A stretch of 38,974 nucleotides of DNA from positions 1 through 38,974 of the forward strand of contig CAYWRO010000034.1 of the NCBI GenBank assembly GCA_964460345.1. The letters run 5' to 3'. Under the pieces are notes generated by a model. It did no database searches. It saw nothing but the letters and a program-made list of their open reading frames with translations, and had not been told where the DNA came from. The translations under genes and the position numbers were made by a program. Source of the stretch: CAYWRO01 sp964460345 (GTDB lineage Bacteria > Planctomycetota > Phycisphaerae > Phycisphaerales > UBA1924). This document shows positions 19,801 to 27,868 of this stretch, piece after piece (the stretch's first letter is position 1; each line of letters opens with the position of its first letter).

Positions 19801-19967
19801 GCAACGGGCCCGCCGGGAAGCCCCCGCCGATTGAGGTGAAGCGGCAGGAAGCGGACGGTGATGCCGCGGACGCCGAAGGTACGTCGGGCCTGCTCGCCGC
19901 GAAGCGCCGTGCGCGTGAGCGGTTTGAGCGCGAGCAGCGCGAAGCGCACGGCGGAGAGTCATCGTGA
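16806..19967 (+). CDS. Large VWA-domain membrane protein
   Basis: 1053 aa from a GTG at 16806. Two N-terminal membrane segments (about 8-28 and 40-60) precede a first VWA-like domain, with a MIDAS-type DISDS near residue 73. A beta-rich region and a glutamine-amidotransferase-like segment (LLALQPYDLVILQNVGAYD; VGGPESFGAGGW) follow. A second VWA domain has the canonical DSSGS motif at about 461. Near 890-910 is a third membrane segment (WQVLLAWALAVFVL), then a basic, disordered C-terminus. The type fits family members with VWA and GATase1-like domains that often accompany MoxR ATPases, though none is present here. It probably binds divalent metal and partner proteins at the envelope. It overlaps the next gene by four bases. 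Confidence 0.9.
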   Translation: MRLSFEDPIWLALAILALPLGVIALRWFSAMSRMRRWSAIFARTILFLLLAGALAGAAAIRQSDRLALVAVIDISDSVRRISDYARSEDGEPLDALSVAHNYIRALGRLRGAKDLLGVVVFDGRAAAVAMPAMGELGPVSLDNQMVEGTNLGDALRLGAAIIPPDAAGRLLLISDGNQTEGDVEQVAAELAAGGATVGADHGQTAIGRRDGIRIDAAIISYGLENEVLVEQVDAPGTASPGSVITVRVVLNSTGPVEGELTLLREGEPVPIGPDGSPRRRLVLDGGVHVELVQVPLDDGRIHRFRAIFEPIRVPGGGAMPPDAVAANNAAEAFTLSPGKGAILLVDGVEGGSPALAEALQGQDLEVTQIAPGAMPLDLLALQPYDLVILQNVGAYDVPTATQEALVAHVTQLGAGLIMVGGPESFGAGGWKQSAVEPILPVLLDLPERMITPPAAVMIVLDSSGSMGYPVMGSTRSQQQIANEGAALAVLSMGPNDLVGVISFDSAYRVEVPLGPNDDPAAAATIIRSISSGGGTDLPPALREAHRQMAAVEADAKHVIVLSDGASQDAHVLPSIAEQMRADGITVSTIAVGDQAEASNLSEVASAGGGTYYPVRNPTVLPRLFVRAVRVVSTPLIREKRFSPLVLPTGSPIIEGLGPPPPLNGLVLTQARSDPTVINAMASPDGEPVLSHWNAGVGRVAAFTSDAHDWAEDWLAWEGYPRFWAQMARTIARPPSDQSSEMIVQTGTEMDPGAGGSGAEGDGIRVQVNIADREGNPLDRLTVPALVYAPDGSRQEIRLVQTAPGQYEGSVRPSGSGPYVIAATPRLGPRALAPVIGGVTVPAGAEHRSLRSNDALMREVARIGNGRIVDLNAPPPDLFAREGLLPRIARSSLWQVLLAWALAVFVLDAATRRIAWDRLLSREFGASLRREAAAAMADRTGQVQQAIGRLRERSTSVREEADTGPGAAPAAGRLSTEDALAIVREQAKRRREQRATERAGNGPAGKPPPIEVKRQEADGDAADAEGTSGLLAAKRRARERFEREQREAHGGESS

Positions 19968-20749
19968 ACTCAAGCAAACCCGGTCCGCGGCCGCACCAGA
20001 TGGATCCGACGAGACGGTTCACCGATCGGGTTGATGATTACGCGCGATACCGGCCAGGGTACCCGCAGGCTGCCGTCGAGTTCATCCTTGCGGGCCTCGG
20101 GGCTGGTGACAGCGTTGCTGACATCGGGGCGGGAACGGGAATCTTTTCGCGCCTGCTCGCGGGTCGGGGCGCGACGGTGCTGGCGGTCGAGCCGAATGCG
20201 GCGATGCGCGAGGCAGGGGAACACGCCCAGGTTGCACAGATTCACTGGATCGACGGTACCGCCGAGGCGACGGGGCTGCCGGAAGCCAGCGTGGGCGTGG
20301 TGACGTGTGCCCAGGCGTTTCACTGGTTTGATGCGGGGCGGGCGTTGGCAGAGTTTCACCGGATCCTCCGCAGCAGGGGACGGCTGGTGTGGAATCAGCG
20401 CGACAATGCGGATCCGCTGACGCGCGGGTACATCGAGGCGATCCGGGCCGTGGGAGGAGAGCATCACCCCGTCGAGGTTTTGAGCGAACGGGCGTTTGAC
20501 CCCGGCATCGTGTTCGCCGGCGGCCTGTTTACGAGGCCGGAGGAGAAGCGGTGGAACTCGGCTCAGCCATTGACGCGAGAAGGCCTGATCGGCCGGGCAA
20601 TGTCGGCCTCGTATACGCCGCAGGATGCCGCGTCCCGAGCGGAGTTGGAAGCTGCGCTGGGGAGCCTCTTCGAGACGCATCGCGACGCGGATGACCTCGT
20701 GCGACTGCGTTACAGCACGGTCGTGTATCTGGCGGAGAAGGTGGGTTGA
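19964..20749 (+). CDS. Class I SAM-dependent methyltransferase
   Basis: 261 aa from a GTG that overlaps the preceding stop (GTGA); an ATG at residue 13 is an alternative start. The Rossmann methyltransferase motifs are clear: motif I VADIGAGTGIFSRLL (51-65), the acidic residue E76 of LAVEPNAAM at the end of strand 2, and AQAFHWFDAGRALAEFHRIL as motif IV to post-IV. The N-terminal RFTDRVDDYARYRPGYP is typical of the Methyltransf_11 group related to trans-aconitate and ubiquinone methyltransferases. The substrate cannot be named. Translational coupling to the VWA gene suggests co-expression but not necessarily shared function. Confidence 0.92.
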   Translation: MNSSKPGPRPHQMDPTRRFTDRVDDYARYRPGYPQAAVEFILAGLGAGDSVADIGAGTGIFSRLLAGRGATVLAVEPNAAMREAGEHAQVAQIHWIDGTAEATGLPEASVGVVTCAQAFHWFDAGRALAEFHRILRSRGRLVWNQRDNADPLTRGYIEAIRAVGGEHHPVEVLSERAFDPGIVFAGGLFTRPEEKRWNSAQPLTREGLIGRAMSASYTPQDAASRAELEAALGSLFETHRDADDLVRLRYSTVVYLAEKVG

Positions 20750-20763
20750 GGGCCTCAGCCCAC
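20741..20763. other. Hairpin covering two convergent stop codons
   Basis: gtgggttgag / ggc / ctcagcccac gives a 10-bp stem with one G-T pair. The methyltransferase TGA (20747-20749) is in one arm and the miaB stop (20755-20757, complement) in the other. It is probably a compact two-way 3'-end structure for the convergent genes; there is no T run. Confidence 0.5.
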
Positions 20764-22422
20764 GACGTCGCCGAAGAGGGCCAGCGGCTGGGTCTCGCGA
20801 ACGGTGACCGGAACGATGCGACCGATCAGGTCGTCCGGGGCGGCGCCGGCGGGCAGGTCGAAGAAGACGATGAGGTCGCCGTCGGTTCGCCCGGAAAGTT
20901 GCATGGTTGCGCCCGAATCAACAGCGATGGCGGTTTCCGGCGGGAGGGCGGCCGGGTCGCGCCCCCCGATCGTGAGGCTGATGGCGCCGTGTGCCGCCGC
21001 GCCGCTTTCGGCCCGGGAACGCTTCTTCTGCTTCTCGCTCAAGCCCTCGACGAAGACATCAACCGTTCGGCCGACATAGGCGCTGCTCGTCTCGGCACTG
21101 ATCTGCTGCTGCAGGGCGAGCAGTTCGTTGTTGCGGCGACGCTTGGTCTCGTCAGGGACGTCGTCCGGGATGCGGTCATACGCGACCGTTCCGGGACGGG
21201 GTGAGTACTTGAAGATAAAGCAGTTCTTGTAGCGGGCGCGGCGAAGCAGGTCCTTCGTCGCCTCGTAATCTTCGTCAGTCTCGGTGGGGAAGCCGACGAT
21301 GATGTCGCCGGCCACCGTCAGCGGACGGCCGATCTCCGGCTGATCGAGGAATGCACGAGCACGATCGAGAAACTCGAAATACTCCTCCACCGTGTAGCCG
21401 CGGTTCATCATCTTGAGAATGCGGTTTGAGCCGGACTGGGCCGGCACGTGCAGGTAGCGGCAGATGCGTGGGCAGTCTCGCATGACTTCCAGGACATCGT
21501 CGCCGAAGTCGCGCGGATAGCTCGTGACAAATCGGAGCCGCTGAATCGCGGGGACCTCCTCATGGATGCGGGAGAGGAGATCCGCAAACGTCGTGACGCG
21601 GTCCCCGGCGAAGGCGTCGCGGTTGTGACCGCCCTTGTATGTTCGCCCCTTCTGCGGTTGGAGTACGCCGTTGACCTCCACCGCCGCATCGTGTTCAAAA
21701 CGGTAGTGATTGACGGTCTGGCCCAGGAGCGTCACCTCGATCACGCCGGCGTCTGCGAGGCGTTTGCACTCGTCGATGATGTGCTGCGGTGGCCGGTGCA
21801 TCTCCGCGCCGCGGGTAAACGGAACCACGCAGTAGGTGCAGAACTTGTTGCAGCCGCGGGTGATTCGCACGTACGCGCTTGCGCTGCGCGAGCCATCGCT
21901 GGGCGAGATGGCGCGGGAGAGATCAAGCATCTCCAGATCGTCGGCGGCCGCGGCGAGCGTTCCGGAGCGGCGGGATGTATTGCCCTGAAGCGCGACGAGG
22001 TTGGCGGAGCGGATGGCGGTCGCATCGTGCTCACCCGGCATCGCGGCGTTCGTGCGGACGGCGTTGTCGACCAGGGCGGGGAGCTTGTCCAGTTCGCCGG
22101 GGCCGACGAGGATGTCCACGACGGGCATGCGGCGGATCAGGTCGACACCGTCCCGTTCGGCCATGCAGCCGAGCACGCCGACAATGAGGCTGCCGCCCTC
22201 GCGTGCTCGGTCGGCTTTGCGGAACTTGTCCTGCCCGAGGCGCGACCAGACCTTCTGTTCGGCCTGCTGGCGAACGGAGCAGGTGTTGTAGAGGACGACG
22301 TCCGCCTCGTCGCGATCCGAGGTGAAGGTGTACCCGCGGGCGCGGAGCGCCCCCGCGACCAGTTCCGAGTCCAACTCGTTCATCTGGCAGCCGAACGTCT
22401 CGAGATACACCTTCCGGGGCAT
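20755..22422 (-). CDS. miaB: tRNA-2-methylthio-N6-dimethylallyladenosine synthase MiaB
   Basis: 555 aa from the ATG at 22422, where MPRKVYLETFGCQMNELDSE is the family N-terminus; the longer frame to 22743 is discounted. The UPF0004 domain keeps three cluster cysteines (C12, C48, C86). The radical-SAM domain has CNKFCTYC (C191, C195, C198) and RGAEMHRP. A C-terminal TRAM domain closes the protein. MiaB adds a methylthio group to i6A37 of tRNAs. Compared with the usual 440-480 aa there are extra segments near residues 120-178 (between the two cluster domains) and around 260-280, and in the TRAM part. The NTCSVR and CVVPFTRG variants favour MiaB over RimO or MtaB. It is convergent with the methyltransferase. 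Confidence 0.95.
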   Translation of the reverse strand: MPRKVYLETFGCQMNELDSELVAGALRARGYTFTSDRDEADVVLYNTCSVRQQAEQKVWSRLGQDKFRKADRAREGGSLIVGVLGCMAERDGVDLIRRMPVVDILVGPGELDKLPALVDNAVRTNAAMPGEHDATAIRSANLVALQGNTSRRSGTLAAAADDLEMLDLSRAISPSDGSRSASAYVRITRGCNKFCTYCVVPFTRGAEMHRPPQHIIDECKRLADAGVIEVTLLGQTVNHYRFEHDAAVEVNGVLQPQKGRTYKGGHNRDAFAGDRVTTFADLLSRIHEEVPAIQRLRFVTSYPRDFGDDVLEVMRDCPRICRYLHVPAQSGSNRILKMMNRGYTVEEYFEFLDRARAFLDQPEIGRPLTVAGDIIVGFPTETDEDYEATKDLLRRARYKNCFIFKYSPRPGTVAYDRIPDDVPDETKRRRNNELLALQQQISAETSSAYVGRTVDVFVEGLSEKQKKRSRAESGAAAHGAISLTIGGRDPAALPPETAIAVDSGATMQLSGRTDGDLIVFFDLPAGAAPDDLIGRIVPVTVRETQPLALFGDVVG

Positions 22423-22573
22423 GACGGGAACTTTAGGCTTCCGGCTGGGTCGCGAGGCCGAAAGGCTGCGTTTCCAAGGCCATGCTACCGCCTGGCGCTG
22501 CGGCCGTGCGAGCCGGGCGGGGAGTCGGGCCGCAGCGCCCGTTACCGGGATGCCTGTCCATATCATCCCGTCC

Positions 22574-24433
22574 ATGTGGCGCGGCATCTCGCTTGCCAAC
22601 AAGTGCCTTCTGCTCTTCGGCGCCGCCGTCGTGCTCATCATCGTCGCAGCGTTGACGGTGCCCTGGCTCCGGATGAACGCCATTGTCGAGGAAGACCAGC
22701 GGGATCTGTCCCGTCGCCTGGTGGAATGGTGGCACCGGGACAACGCGGATGTGGTCCGCGGAGGGTTGCGACTGGGCGCGGCGGGGCAAACGGGCGGCCA
22801 GCAGTCCTGGAATGGAGTCGAAGTCCTGAGCGGGGATGGGGTGCTGCGCGTCCTGCCGCTGCCGTTGCCGCCGCGGGATGACGGCAGGGGGGCTGAGCAG
22901 GAGCAGGACCCGGCGGAGCAGGCGGCACATGCCGACGACGAGCCGGGCCCCGCGGTGACCGCCTTTGCGCGTGCCGCGGCGGAAGCGTTTGAGCGGGATC
23001 CGGAGCGGACGGAGTTTTTCGACGCTGAGTGGGCGGATTGGGGGGGCGGGCGGATCTACCGGTACGCGCTCCGGCTTCGGATGCGAGACGGTAGCGGGGA
23101 GGGGGCTGAGGAGGGGACGACGGTCGGGCTGATCACGCTGGAGCGGCAGAGCGTGGGGGTGCTCGGCGCGCTCGTGATGAACACGCTCTACCTCATGAGC
23201 GCGGGCCTGATCGCGCTCGGGCTGGCCGTGCTCGTCTTCTACCTGATCACCAACAAGATCATTCTCGCGCCGGTGCGAGCGCTGAAGGGGACGGCCGAAC
23301 TCGTGCGGGAGGGGAACCTTTCGACGCGTTCGGAGATCAACACCGGCGATGAGTTTCAGGACCTGTCCGAGACGTTCAACCAGATGCTGGAGAACCTTGC
23401 GGCGAGCCAGAACCAGTTGCGAGCGATCAATGCGTCGCTGGACCTGAAGTTGAACGAACTGGCCGAGCGGAACGTCGCCCTTCACGAGGCGAACCGGCTG
23501 AAGGGCGAGTTCCTGGCGAATGTGAGCCATGAGCTGCGCACGCCTCTGCATTCGGTGATCGGGTTCAGTGAACTGCTCATCGAAATCGCGGACAAGGAAC
23601 TTGAAGCGGGGGACGACTCCACTCGCCTGGCCAAGCGGCGGCGTTATCTGGGCAACATCGTCACGAGCAGTCGGTCGCTCCTGGAGATGATCAACGGCCT
23701 GCTTGAGATGGCCAAGGTCGAGGCAGGCCGGATCGACCTGCACGTGGAGCCATTAAACCTCGGTGATGCCTGCGAGGCCCTGCTGGCCCTGGTGCGGCCG
23801 GTGGCGGAGCGGCAGGGGGTCGAACTGAAGCTGGAACTGAGCGGCGGCGAAGCGGGCCTGCCGATCATCCGGACCGATACGAAGAAGTTCCAGCAGGTTC
23901 TCTTCAACCTGCTGTCCAACGCGGTGAAGTTCACGAGCGGCGCGTCCGTCCCGGGCGGGGATGGGTCGCCGGTGAGCCGCGAGAAGCGTGTGACCCTGCG
24001 TGCGGAGGTGCTGCCGCCGCGGGGCCCCGTGGAGAAGCACAACGGAACAGCGCCCGGCAATGCTCACTCGGAGAGCGCGCCGGCGCCGAGCCCGCGCGTG
24101 CGCATCAGTGTTCTGGACACGGGCCCCGGCATTCCGAAGGAGGATCAGCAGCGGATCTTCGAGAAGTTCCAGCAGCTTGATGCGGGGCACACGAGGCGGC
24201 ACGAGGGGGCGGGGTTGGGCCTGGCGATCGCGCGCGAGCTGACCGCGCTGCTGCAGGGGGAAATCATGGTCGAGAGCGAAGTCGGCGTGGGGTCAATGTT
24301 CAGCGTCATCCTGCCGCTCGAACTCGACCCGGAGCGCGTGGAGGAGACGCGGCTGGAGTTGGCGTTCCGCGGCTCATTGGCGCAGAGCAGCCGGCCCGCG
24401 GAGGGCAAGGCCGATCGTTCGAGTTCGCGCTAG
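22574..24433 (+). CDS. Membrane sensor histidine kinase
   Basis: 619 aa from the ATG at 22574, with 22550 as an alternative. The longer frame to 22322 lies antisense to miaB. A first membrane segment (about 7-33) and a second (about 210-235) frame an extracytoplasmic domain of about 175 residues, which is acidic and without a recognised fold. A HAMP domain follows (near 235-290), then HisKA with the phosphoacceptor H319 in VSHELRTPLHSVIGFSELL. The catalytic ATPase domain has N449 (NLLSNAVKFT), the G1 box DTGPGIP (near 514), the F box IFEKFQQLD and the G2 box GAGLGLAIAREL. A Pro/Ser-rich insertion of about 45 residues splits the N box from G1. No response regulator is adjacent, so it is an orphan kinase. 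Confidence 0.95.
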   Translation: MWRGISLANKCLLLFGAAVVLIIVAALTVPWLRMNAIVEEDQRDLSRRLVEWWHRDNADVVRGGLRLGAAGQTGGQQSWNGVEVLSGDGVLRVLPLPLPPRDDGRGAEQEQDPAEQAAHADDEPGPAVTAFARAAAEAFERDPERTEFFDAEWADWGGGRIYRYALRLRMRDGSGEGAEEGTTVGLITLERQSVGVLGALVMNTLYLMSAGLIALGLAVLVFYLITNKIILAPVRALKGTAELVREGNLSTRSEINTGDEFQDLSETFNQMLENLAASQNQLRAINASLDLKLNELAERNVALHEANRLKGEFLANVSHELRTPLHSVIGFSELLIEIADKELEAGDDSTRLAKRRRYLGNIVTSSRSLLEMINGLLEMAKVEAGRIDLHVEPLNLGDACEALLALVRPVAERQGVELKLELSGGEAGLPIIRTDTKKFQQVLFNLLSNAVKFTSGASVPGGDGSPVSREKRVTLRAEVLPPRGPVEKHNGTAPGNAHSESAPAPSPRVRISVLDTGPGIPKEDQQRIFEKFQQLDAGHTRRHEGAGLGLAIARELTALLQGEIMVESEVGVGSMFSVILPLELDPERVEETRLELAFRGSLAQSSRPAEGKADRSSSR

Positions 24434-24924
24434 CTGGGCACCGCGTTGACATGGTGGCGCACGGTCGGCTTGCCCTCGGCAGGCCACTCCACCGCAACGA
24501 CATCAATCCGCGGCGGGCGCTTCCATCGGTTTGTGCGGGCCAGGTGTCGCGCGATGAGCATGAGCTTGCCGCGCTTCTCGGCGGTCACGCTTGCTTCAGG
24601 GACGCGCTGGTCGGGATGAAGATCTCCATGTCCGATGCGGCGGGTCTTCACCTCGACGATCACGGCGGTCTGCCTGTCCGGCGTCACGGCGACGAGGTCC
24701 GCCTCACCCATCGGCACGCGCACGTTACGGCCGAGGATGAGGTAGCCGTTTCGTTTGAGCAGTCGCGCGGCGAGCTTCTCACCCGCAGGTCCGAGCGGGT
24801 CGCGGCGGCCGCCGAGGTCACTTCGCGTGCGCTGGACGGCCAGTCGTGATCGGCCCGCTGTTCGCAGCCAGCGCGCCAGGCGGCCGGGCCGCTGGGCGGC
24901 GGGCTGGCCTGCAGCCTGCATCAC
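24430..24924 (-). CDS. YraN family (UPF0102) nuclease-fold protein
   Basis: 164 aa from GTG at 24924; an ATG three bases on is also possible. The N-terminal ~45 residues are basic and family-foreign. The UPF0102 core follows: GEKLAARLLKRNGYLILGRN, then MGEADLVAVTP and VIVEVKTRR, which together give the E-x(n)-D-E-x-K pattern of a PD-(D/E)xK fold. RRIDVVAVEW appears as RIDVVAVEW near the end. The family is assumed to handle DNA but has no firm activity. The stop is shared with the convergent histidine kinase in a CTAG. The start region overlaps the TGA of the upstream lipoprotein gene, so the two are coupled. Confidence 0.92.
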   Translation of the reverse strand: MMQAAGQPAAQRPGRLARWLRTAGRSRLAVQRTRSDLGGRRDPLGPAGEKLAARLLKRNGYLILGRNVRVPMGEADLVAVTPDRQTAVIVEVKTRRIGHGDLHPDQRVPEASVTAEKRGKLMLIARHLARTNRWKRPPRIDVVAVEWPAEGKPTVRHHVNAVPS

Positions 24925-26324
24925 CGCTCAATCTCGTCGAGGTGCTGGCGAGCACCGATGATGGTGAGGTGCTGCGTCATCTCCGCCTCACTGGTGAAGC
25001 TGCCTTCGCCGCGGAGCCGCTCGACGTAGCGGGTGAGTTCGCGCTGGAGCCGCTCGTTGCGCAGCTCGGTCTCGATCCCGAGCTGCGCCTCGTAGAGGGA
25101 AACGGGCCGCGGGGTCTCGAGCGTCTCAAGGCGAACCCAGGCGACATCACCGTTGCCGAGTTCGACGGGGTCGGACGTCTGGCCGGGCTCAAGCTCGCGG
25201 GCGACCTCGTTGAGCGCTTCGACGACGCCGAAGAACAGGTCCTGATCGGCGAGGCTGCCGCGGAAGGAGCGCGTGACAAGGCCGCCGTCGGGGTAGCGAT
25301 TGATGCTCTCGGCCGCGACCTGCTCATACTCGCCGGCGTCGATGCGGGCTTTGACCTGTTCAATCGCTGCGGACGGCTCGGATGCGATGCGGATGACGCG
25401 GAAGGTCGCCTCACTCGGCGGGTTGTACTTCTCGAAATCACGCTCGTATCGGAGCTTCACATCGCGATACGAGACCTGCACGAGCGGGAAGATTTTAGTT
25501 CGCAGTTCCTGCCGGATGAGCTCCTGATCGAGCCGCTCGGCCACGGCTTCATCGAGCGTCCGTTCCTCGGAGGCCAGCAGACGCTGCTCGGCACGCAGGG
25601 CTGATCCGCCGCCTTTCTCGCGCACCATCGAGCCGCGGATCTCGTCAAGGACGAACTGCAGTCCCTTGCGCTGCTGCGGCGTGAGCGACTCACGTGATTC
25701 GGCGAGCATCAGCTCGTTCTCAACGCGGCGGCGTAGTTTCTCCTGGATCTCCCTCGCGACGACGAGCTGCCAGCCGGGCAGGCCCGTTCCTTTGGCCGCT
25801 TCCGCCCGCATGAGGCCACGGAGGTCGGAGAGCATGTCAGAGGCGAAAACCGGCTGGCCGTTGATGTGCCCGACCAGCCCGTCGATCGGGACGGCTTCGG
25901 GTTCCGGGCTCGGCGCGCCCTCCGCGGCGGCGTTCGGCTGGGTCTCGGCTCTGTTCGCGGGCGGGGCCGCCTGCGGCGCGCCGGCGATCATCGCCGCTCG
26001 CGGGCCGGCCGCAGGCGAAGGAGAAGGGATCGTCGTCGTGAGTTCATCGTCGTCGTCGAGCTCAATCGGGACGAGTGTCACCACGCGTGCATCGTCGCTC
26101 TCTTCGTTGCGCAGTGCTCGTGATGAGGGCGCATCGAGCGGCTGCAGGTCCTGCTCGCCTTCAGTGCCGACGACGGCGGCGCTGAAATCGGCAGGGCTGA
26201 GCGCATCAGCCGCTGTTCCGCCGGAGCAACCGGCCAGACCTGTCGTTCCCGCCGCGGCGGCCAGCAGCGAGCAGACACGCAGGCTGCGGAACAAAGACGA
26301 AGTGTGGCGCGAATTCGTGAGCAT
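24921..26324 (-). CDS. SurA/PpiC-like lipoprotein
   Basis: 467 aa from the ATG at 26324. A lipoprotein signal ends in a lipobox LAGC (C33), so the mature protein is probably lipidated in the periplasm. A Pro/Ala/Asp-rich linker (35-145) follows. From about 150 the chain has the SurA N-terminal helical pattern (VGHINGQPVFASDML, then long helices). From about 300 it has a parvulin-like domain (FRVIRIAS, YPDGGLVTRSF, VELGNGDVAWVRLE). SurA and PpiC relatives fold outer-membrane and secreted proteins. Active-site residues are weakly conserved, so it may act as a chaperone and not an isomerase. It is divergent from the DUF1844 gene with 38 bp between starts, and downstream yraN is coupled. Confidence 0.82.
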   Translation of the reverse strand: MLTNSRHTSSLFRSLRVCSLLAAAAGTTGLAGCSGGTAADALSPADFSAAVVGTEGEQDLQPLDAPSSRALRNEESDDARVVTLVPIELDDDDELTTTIPSPSPAAGPRAAMIAGAPQAAPPANRAETQPNAAAEGAPSPEPEAVPIDGLVGHINGQPVFASDMLSDLRGLMRAEAAKGTGLPGWQLVVAREIQEKLRRRVENELMLAESRESLTPQQRKGLQFVLDEIRGSMVREKGGGSALRAEQRLLASEERTLDEAVAERLDQELIRQELRTKIFPLVQVSYRDVKLRYERDFEKYNPPSEATFRVIRIASEPSAAIEQVKARIDAGEYEQVAAESINRYPDGGLVTRSFRGSLADQDLFFGVVEALNEVARELEPGQTSDPVELGNGDVAWVRLETLETPRPVSLYEAQLGIETELRNERLQRELTRYVERLRGEGSFTSEAEMTQHLTIIGARQHLDEIER

Positions 26325-26362
26325 GGACGCCTATAGTAAGGCATCAATCGACTGGAGACCCG
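26325..26362. promoter_or_regulatory. Compact divergent promoter region
   Basis: Only 38 bp separate the two divergent starts. They contain the palindrome ctatag (26331-26336), giving TATAGT on plus and TACTAT on minus as -10-like hexamers. CTGGAG precedes the plus-strand ATG. The lipoprotein mRNA would be nearly leaderless if the minus hexamer is used. No clear -35 is seen. Confidence 0.3.
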
Positions 26363-26878
26363 ATGAGCGAATCGGAGACGCCCAAAATCATAGTTGACAG
26401 CGACTGGAAGTCTCAGGCGCAGGCCGAGAAGGAGCGCTTGGCGCGGGAGGCCGAGAAGAAGGCGGCCGAGCGCCCGGCGGCGGGCGGCGCAGCGCCCGGC
26501 GGGGCTCCGGGCGGGCCCGAGGGCCTGCCGCCGGCGGACTTCAACTCGCTCATGGGAACGCTGATCACGCAGGCGCTGATGTACCTCGGCGCGTTCCCGG
26601 ATCAGGAAGGCCGCGCAATGGTCTCTCCGGAGCACGCCAAGTTTCACATCGACCTGCTGGCGGTTCTCGAAGAGAAGACCCGCGGCAACATCTCCGAGCA
26701 GGAGAGCTCCGATCTGAAGCGGGCCGTCAGCGAACTGCGCATGCGCTACGTGGAGATCTCGAAGGCGGTCGCGGACATGATCGCCAAGGAGCGCGCGGGG
26801 GGCGCGGGAGGCTTGGGTGGTGGGGGCGGCAGGGCGCCTGCTCCCCCTGGCGGGATGCCGGGGCAGCCGGGCGTGTAG
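26363..26878 (+). CDS. DUF1844 family protein
   Basis: 171 aa. A charged coiled N-terminus (15-40) and a Gly/Pro/Ala linker lead to the DUF1844 core at about 58-140: FNSLMGTLITQALMYLGAF, then AKFHIDLLAVLEEKTRGNIS, and a C-terminal helical part. The family is small, widespread in planctomycetes and acidobacteria, and of unknown function; it probably forms a helical bundle. The C-terminus is a disordered Gly/Pro tail. A CTGGAG ribosome-binding site precedes the ATG. It precedes sdhC by 78 bp on the same strand. Confidence 0.88.
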   Translation: MSESETPKIIVDSDWKSQAQAEKERLAREAEKKAAERPAAGGAAPGGAPGGPEGLPPADFNSLMGTLITQALMYLGAFPDQEGRAMVSPEHAKFHIDLLAVLEEKTRGNISEQESSDLKRAVSELRMRYVEISKAVADMIAKERAGGAGGLGGGGGRAPAPPGGMPGQPGV

Positions 26879-26956
26879 CGCCCGCGACGCCCTGAAGCGG
26901 CGCACGCCGCGAAGCCTGCTTCCATCCAGTTTGACAACCCGTGCAAAGGACCGACT

Positions 26957-27868
26957 GTGACCCCCCCGCGGCAGTTTCTTCGCAAGCATCACTATCTCTT
27001 CCGCCGACTGCACTCGCTGACCGGCCTCGTGCCGATCGGGCTGTTCCTGGTCGGCCACCTCGTCACCAACTCAACGATCCTCTGGGGCGCGGCGAGCGAC
27101 CGTGCCGCGGAGCATGTCGTGCCGCCCGAGGGGGCGTCAGACGTTTTTGTAAACCGCGTCGGCACCTTTGCTGAGGAAGTCACGTTCATCAACGGGCTTC
27201 CGATGCTGCTGCTGATCGAGGTGACGCTGTGGGCGTCGATCGCCTTCCACGCGGTGCTGGGCGTGTATTACGCCCGAACCGGCCGCTCCAACACCGATCG
27301 GTATCCGCATCAGGACAACTGGCGGTACACGCTGCAGCGCTGGACCGGCTACATCGCCATCTTCTTCATCTTCTACCACATTGCGACGCTGCGGTGGGGG
27401 TGGTCGTTCCTTGTTCCCGGTGGAACGGAGTGGTCGCACGAGTTTGCCGCCTCGACCGCCGCCGCGGCGATCCAGGGCTCGACGGAGGGGCTGACGTGGG
27501 CGGGCATGCTCGTCTCGCTCGGGTACTTCATCGGGATCACGGCGTCCGTCTTCCACTTTGCCAACGGGCTGTGGACGGCGGCGATCACGTGGGGCCTGAC
27601 GATCTCCGCTCCCGCGCAGCGGCGCTGGGGTTACGTCTGCACCGCGATCGGGGCGGGCATGATGCTGATGGCGTGGGGCTCGCTGTTCGGCTTTGCGACG
27701 CTCGACTATGAGAACGCCCGAGCCGTCGAGGCCCAGCTTGTCGGGCAGCCTCGTCCGGAGGGCGCCCAGAGCGACGCCGCCGCGGCGGCGAGTGAGGGGA
27801 GTGGGGGCGGCGGGGGTGGTGAGGGAAGTCGGGGCGGGGCGAACCTTGCCACAGGAACCCAGCCATGA
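26957..27868 (+). CDS. sdhC: Succinate dehydrogenase / fumarate reductase cytochrome b subunit (type B)
   Basis: 303 aa with GTG start and AAAGGA seven bases upstream. About five membrane segments are visible, the layout of single-subunit type B anchors. FRRLHSLTGLVPIGLFLVGH (residues 16-35) is the family opening, and histidines in helices (H19, H34, FHAVLGVYYARTGR, FYHIATLRWGW, SVFHFANGLWTAA) are the likely heme ligands. It anchors the flavoprotein and iron-sulfur subunits and passes electrons to quinone. The C-terminal ~50 residues are a Gly/Ala-rich tail not typical of the family. It overlaps sdhA by four bases (ATGA). No sdhD is present, as expected for this type. Confidence 0.95.
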   Translation: MTPPRQFLRKHHYLFRRLHSLTGLVPIGLFLVGHLVTNSTILWGAASDRAAEHVVPPEGASDVFVNRVGTFAEEVTFINGLPMLLLIEVTLWASIAFHAVLGVYYARTGRSNTDRYPHQDNWRYTLQRWTGYIAIFFIFYHIATLRWGWSFLVPGGTEWSHEFAASTAAAAIQGSTEGLTWAGMLVSLGYFIGITASVFHFANGLWTAAITWGLTISAPAQRRWGYVCTAIGAGMMLMAWGSLFGFATLDYENARAVEAQLVGQPRPEGAQSDAAAAASEGSGGGGGGEGSRGGANLATGTQP

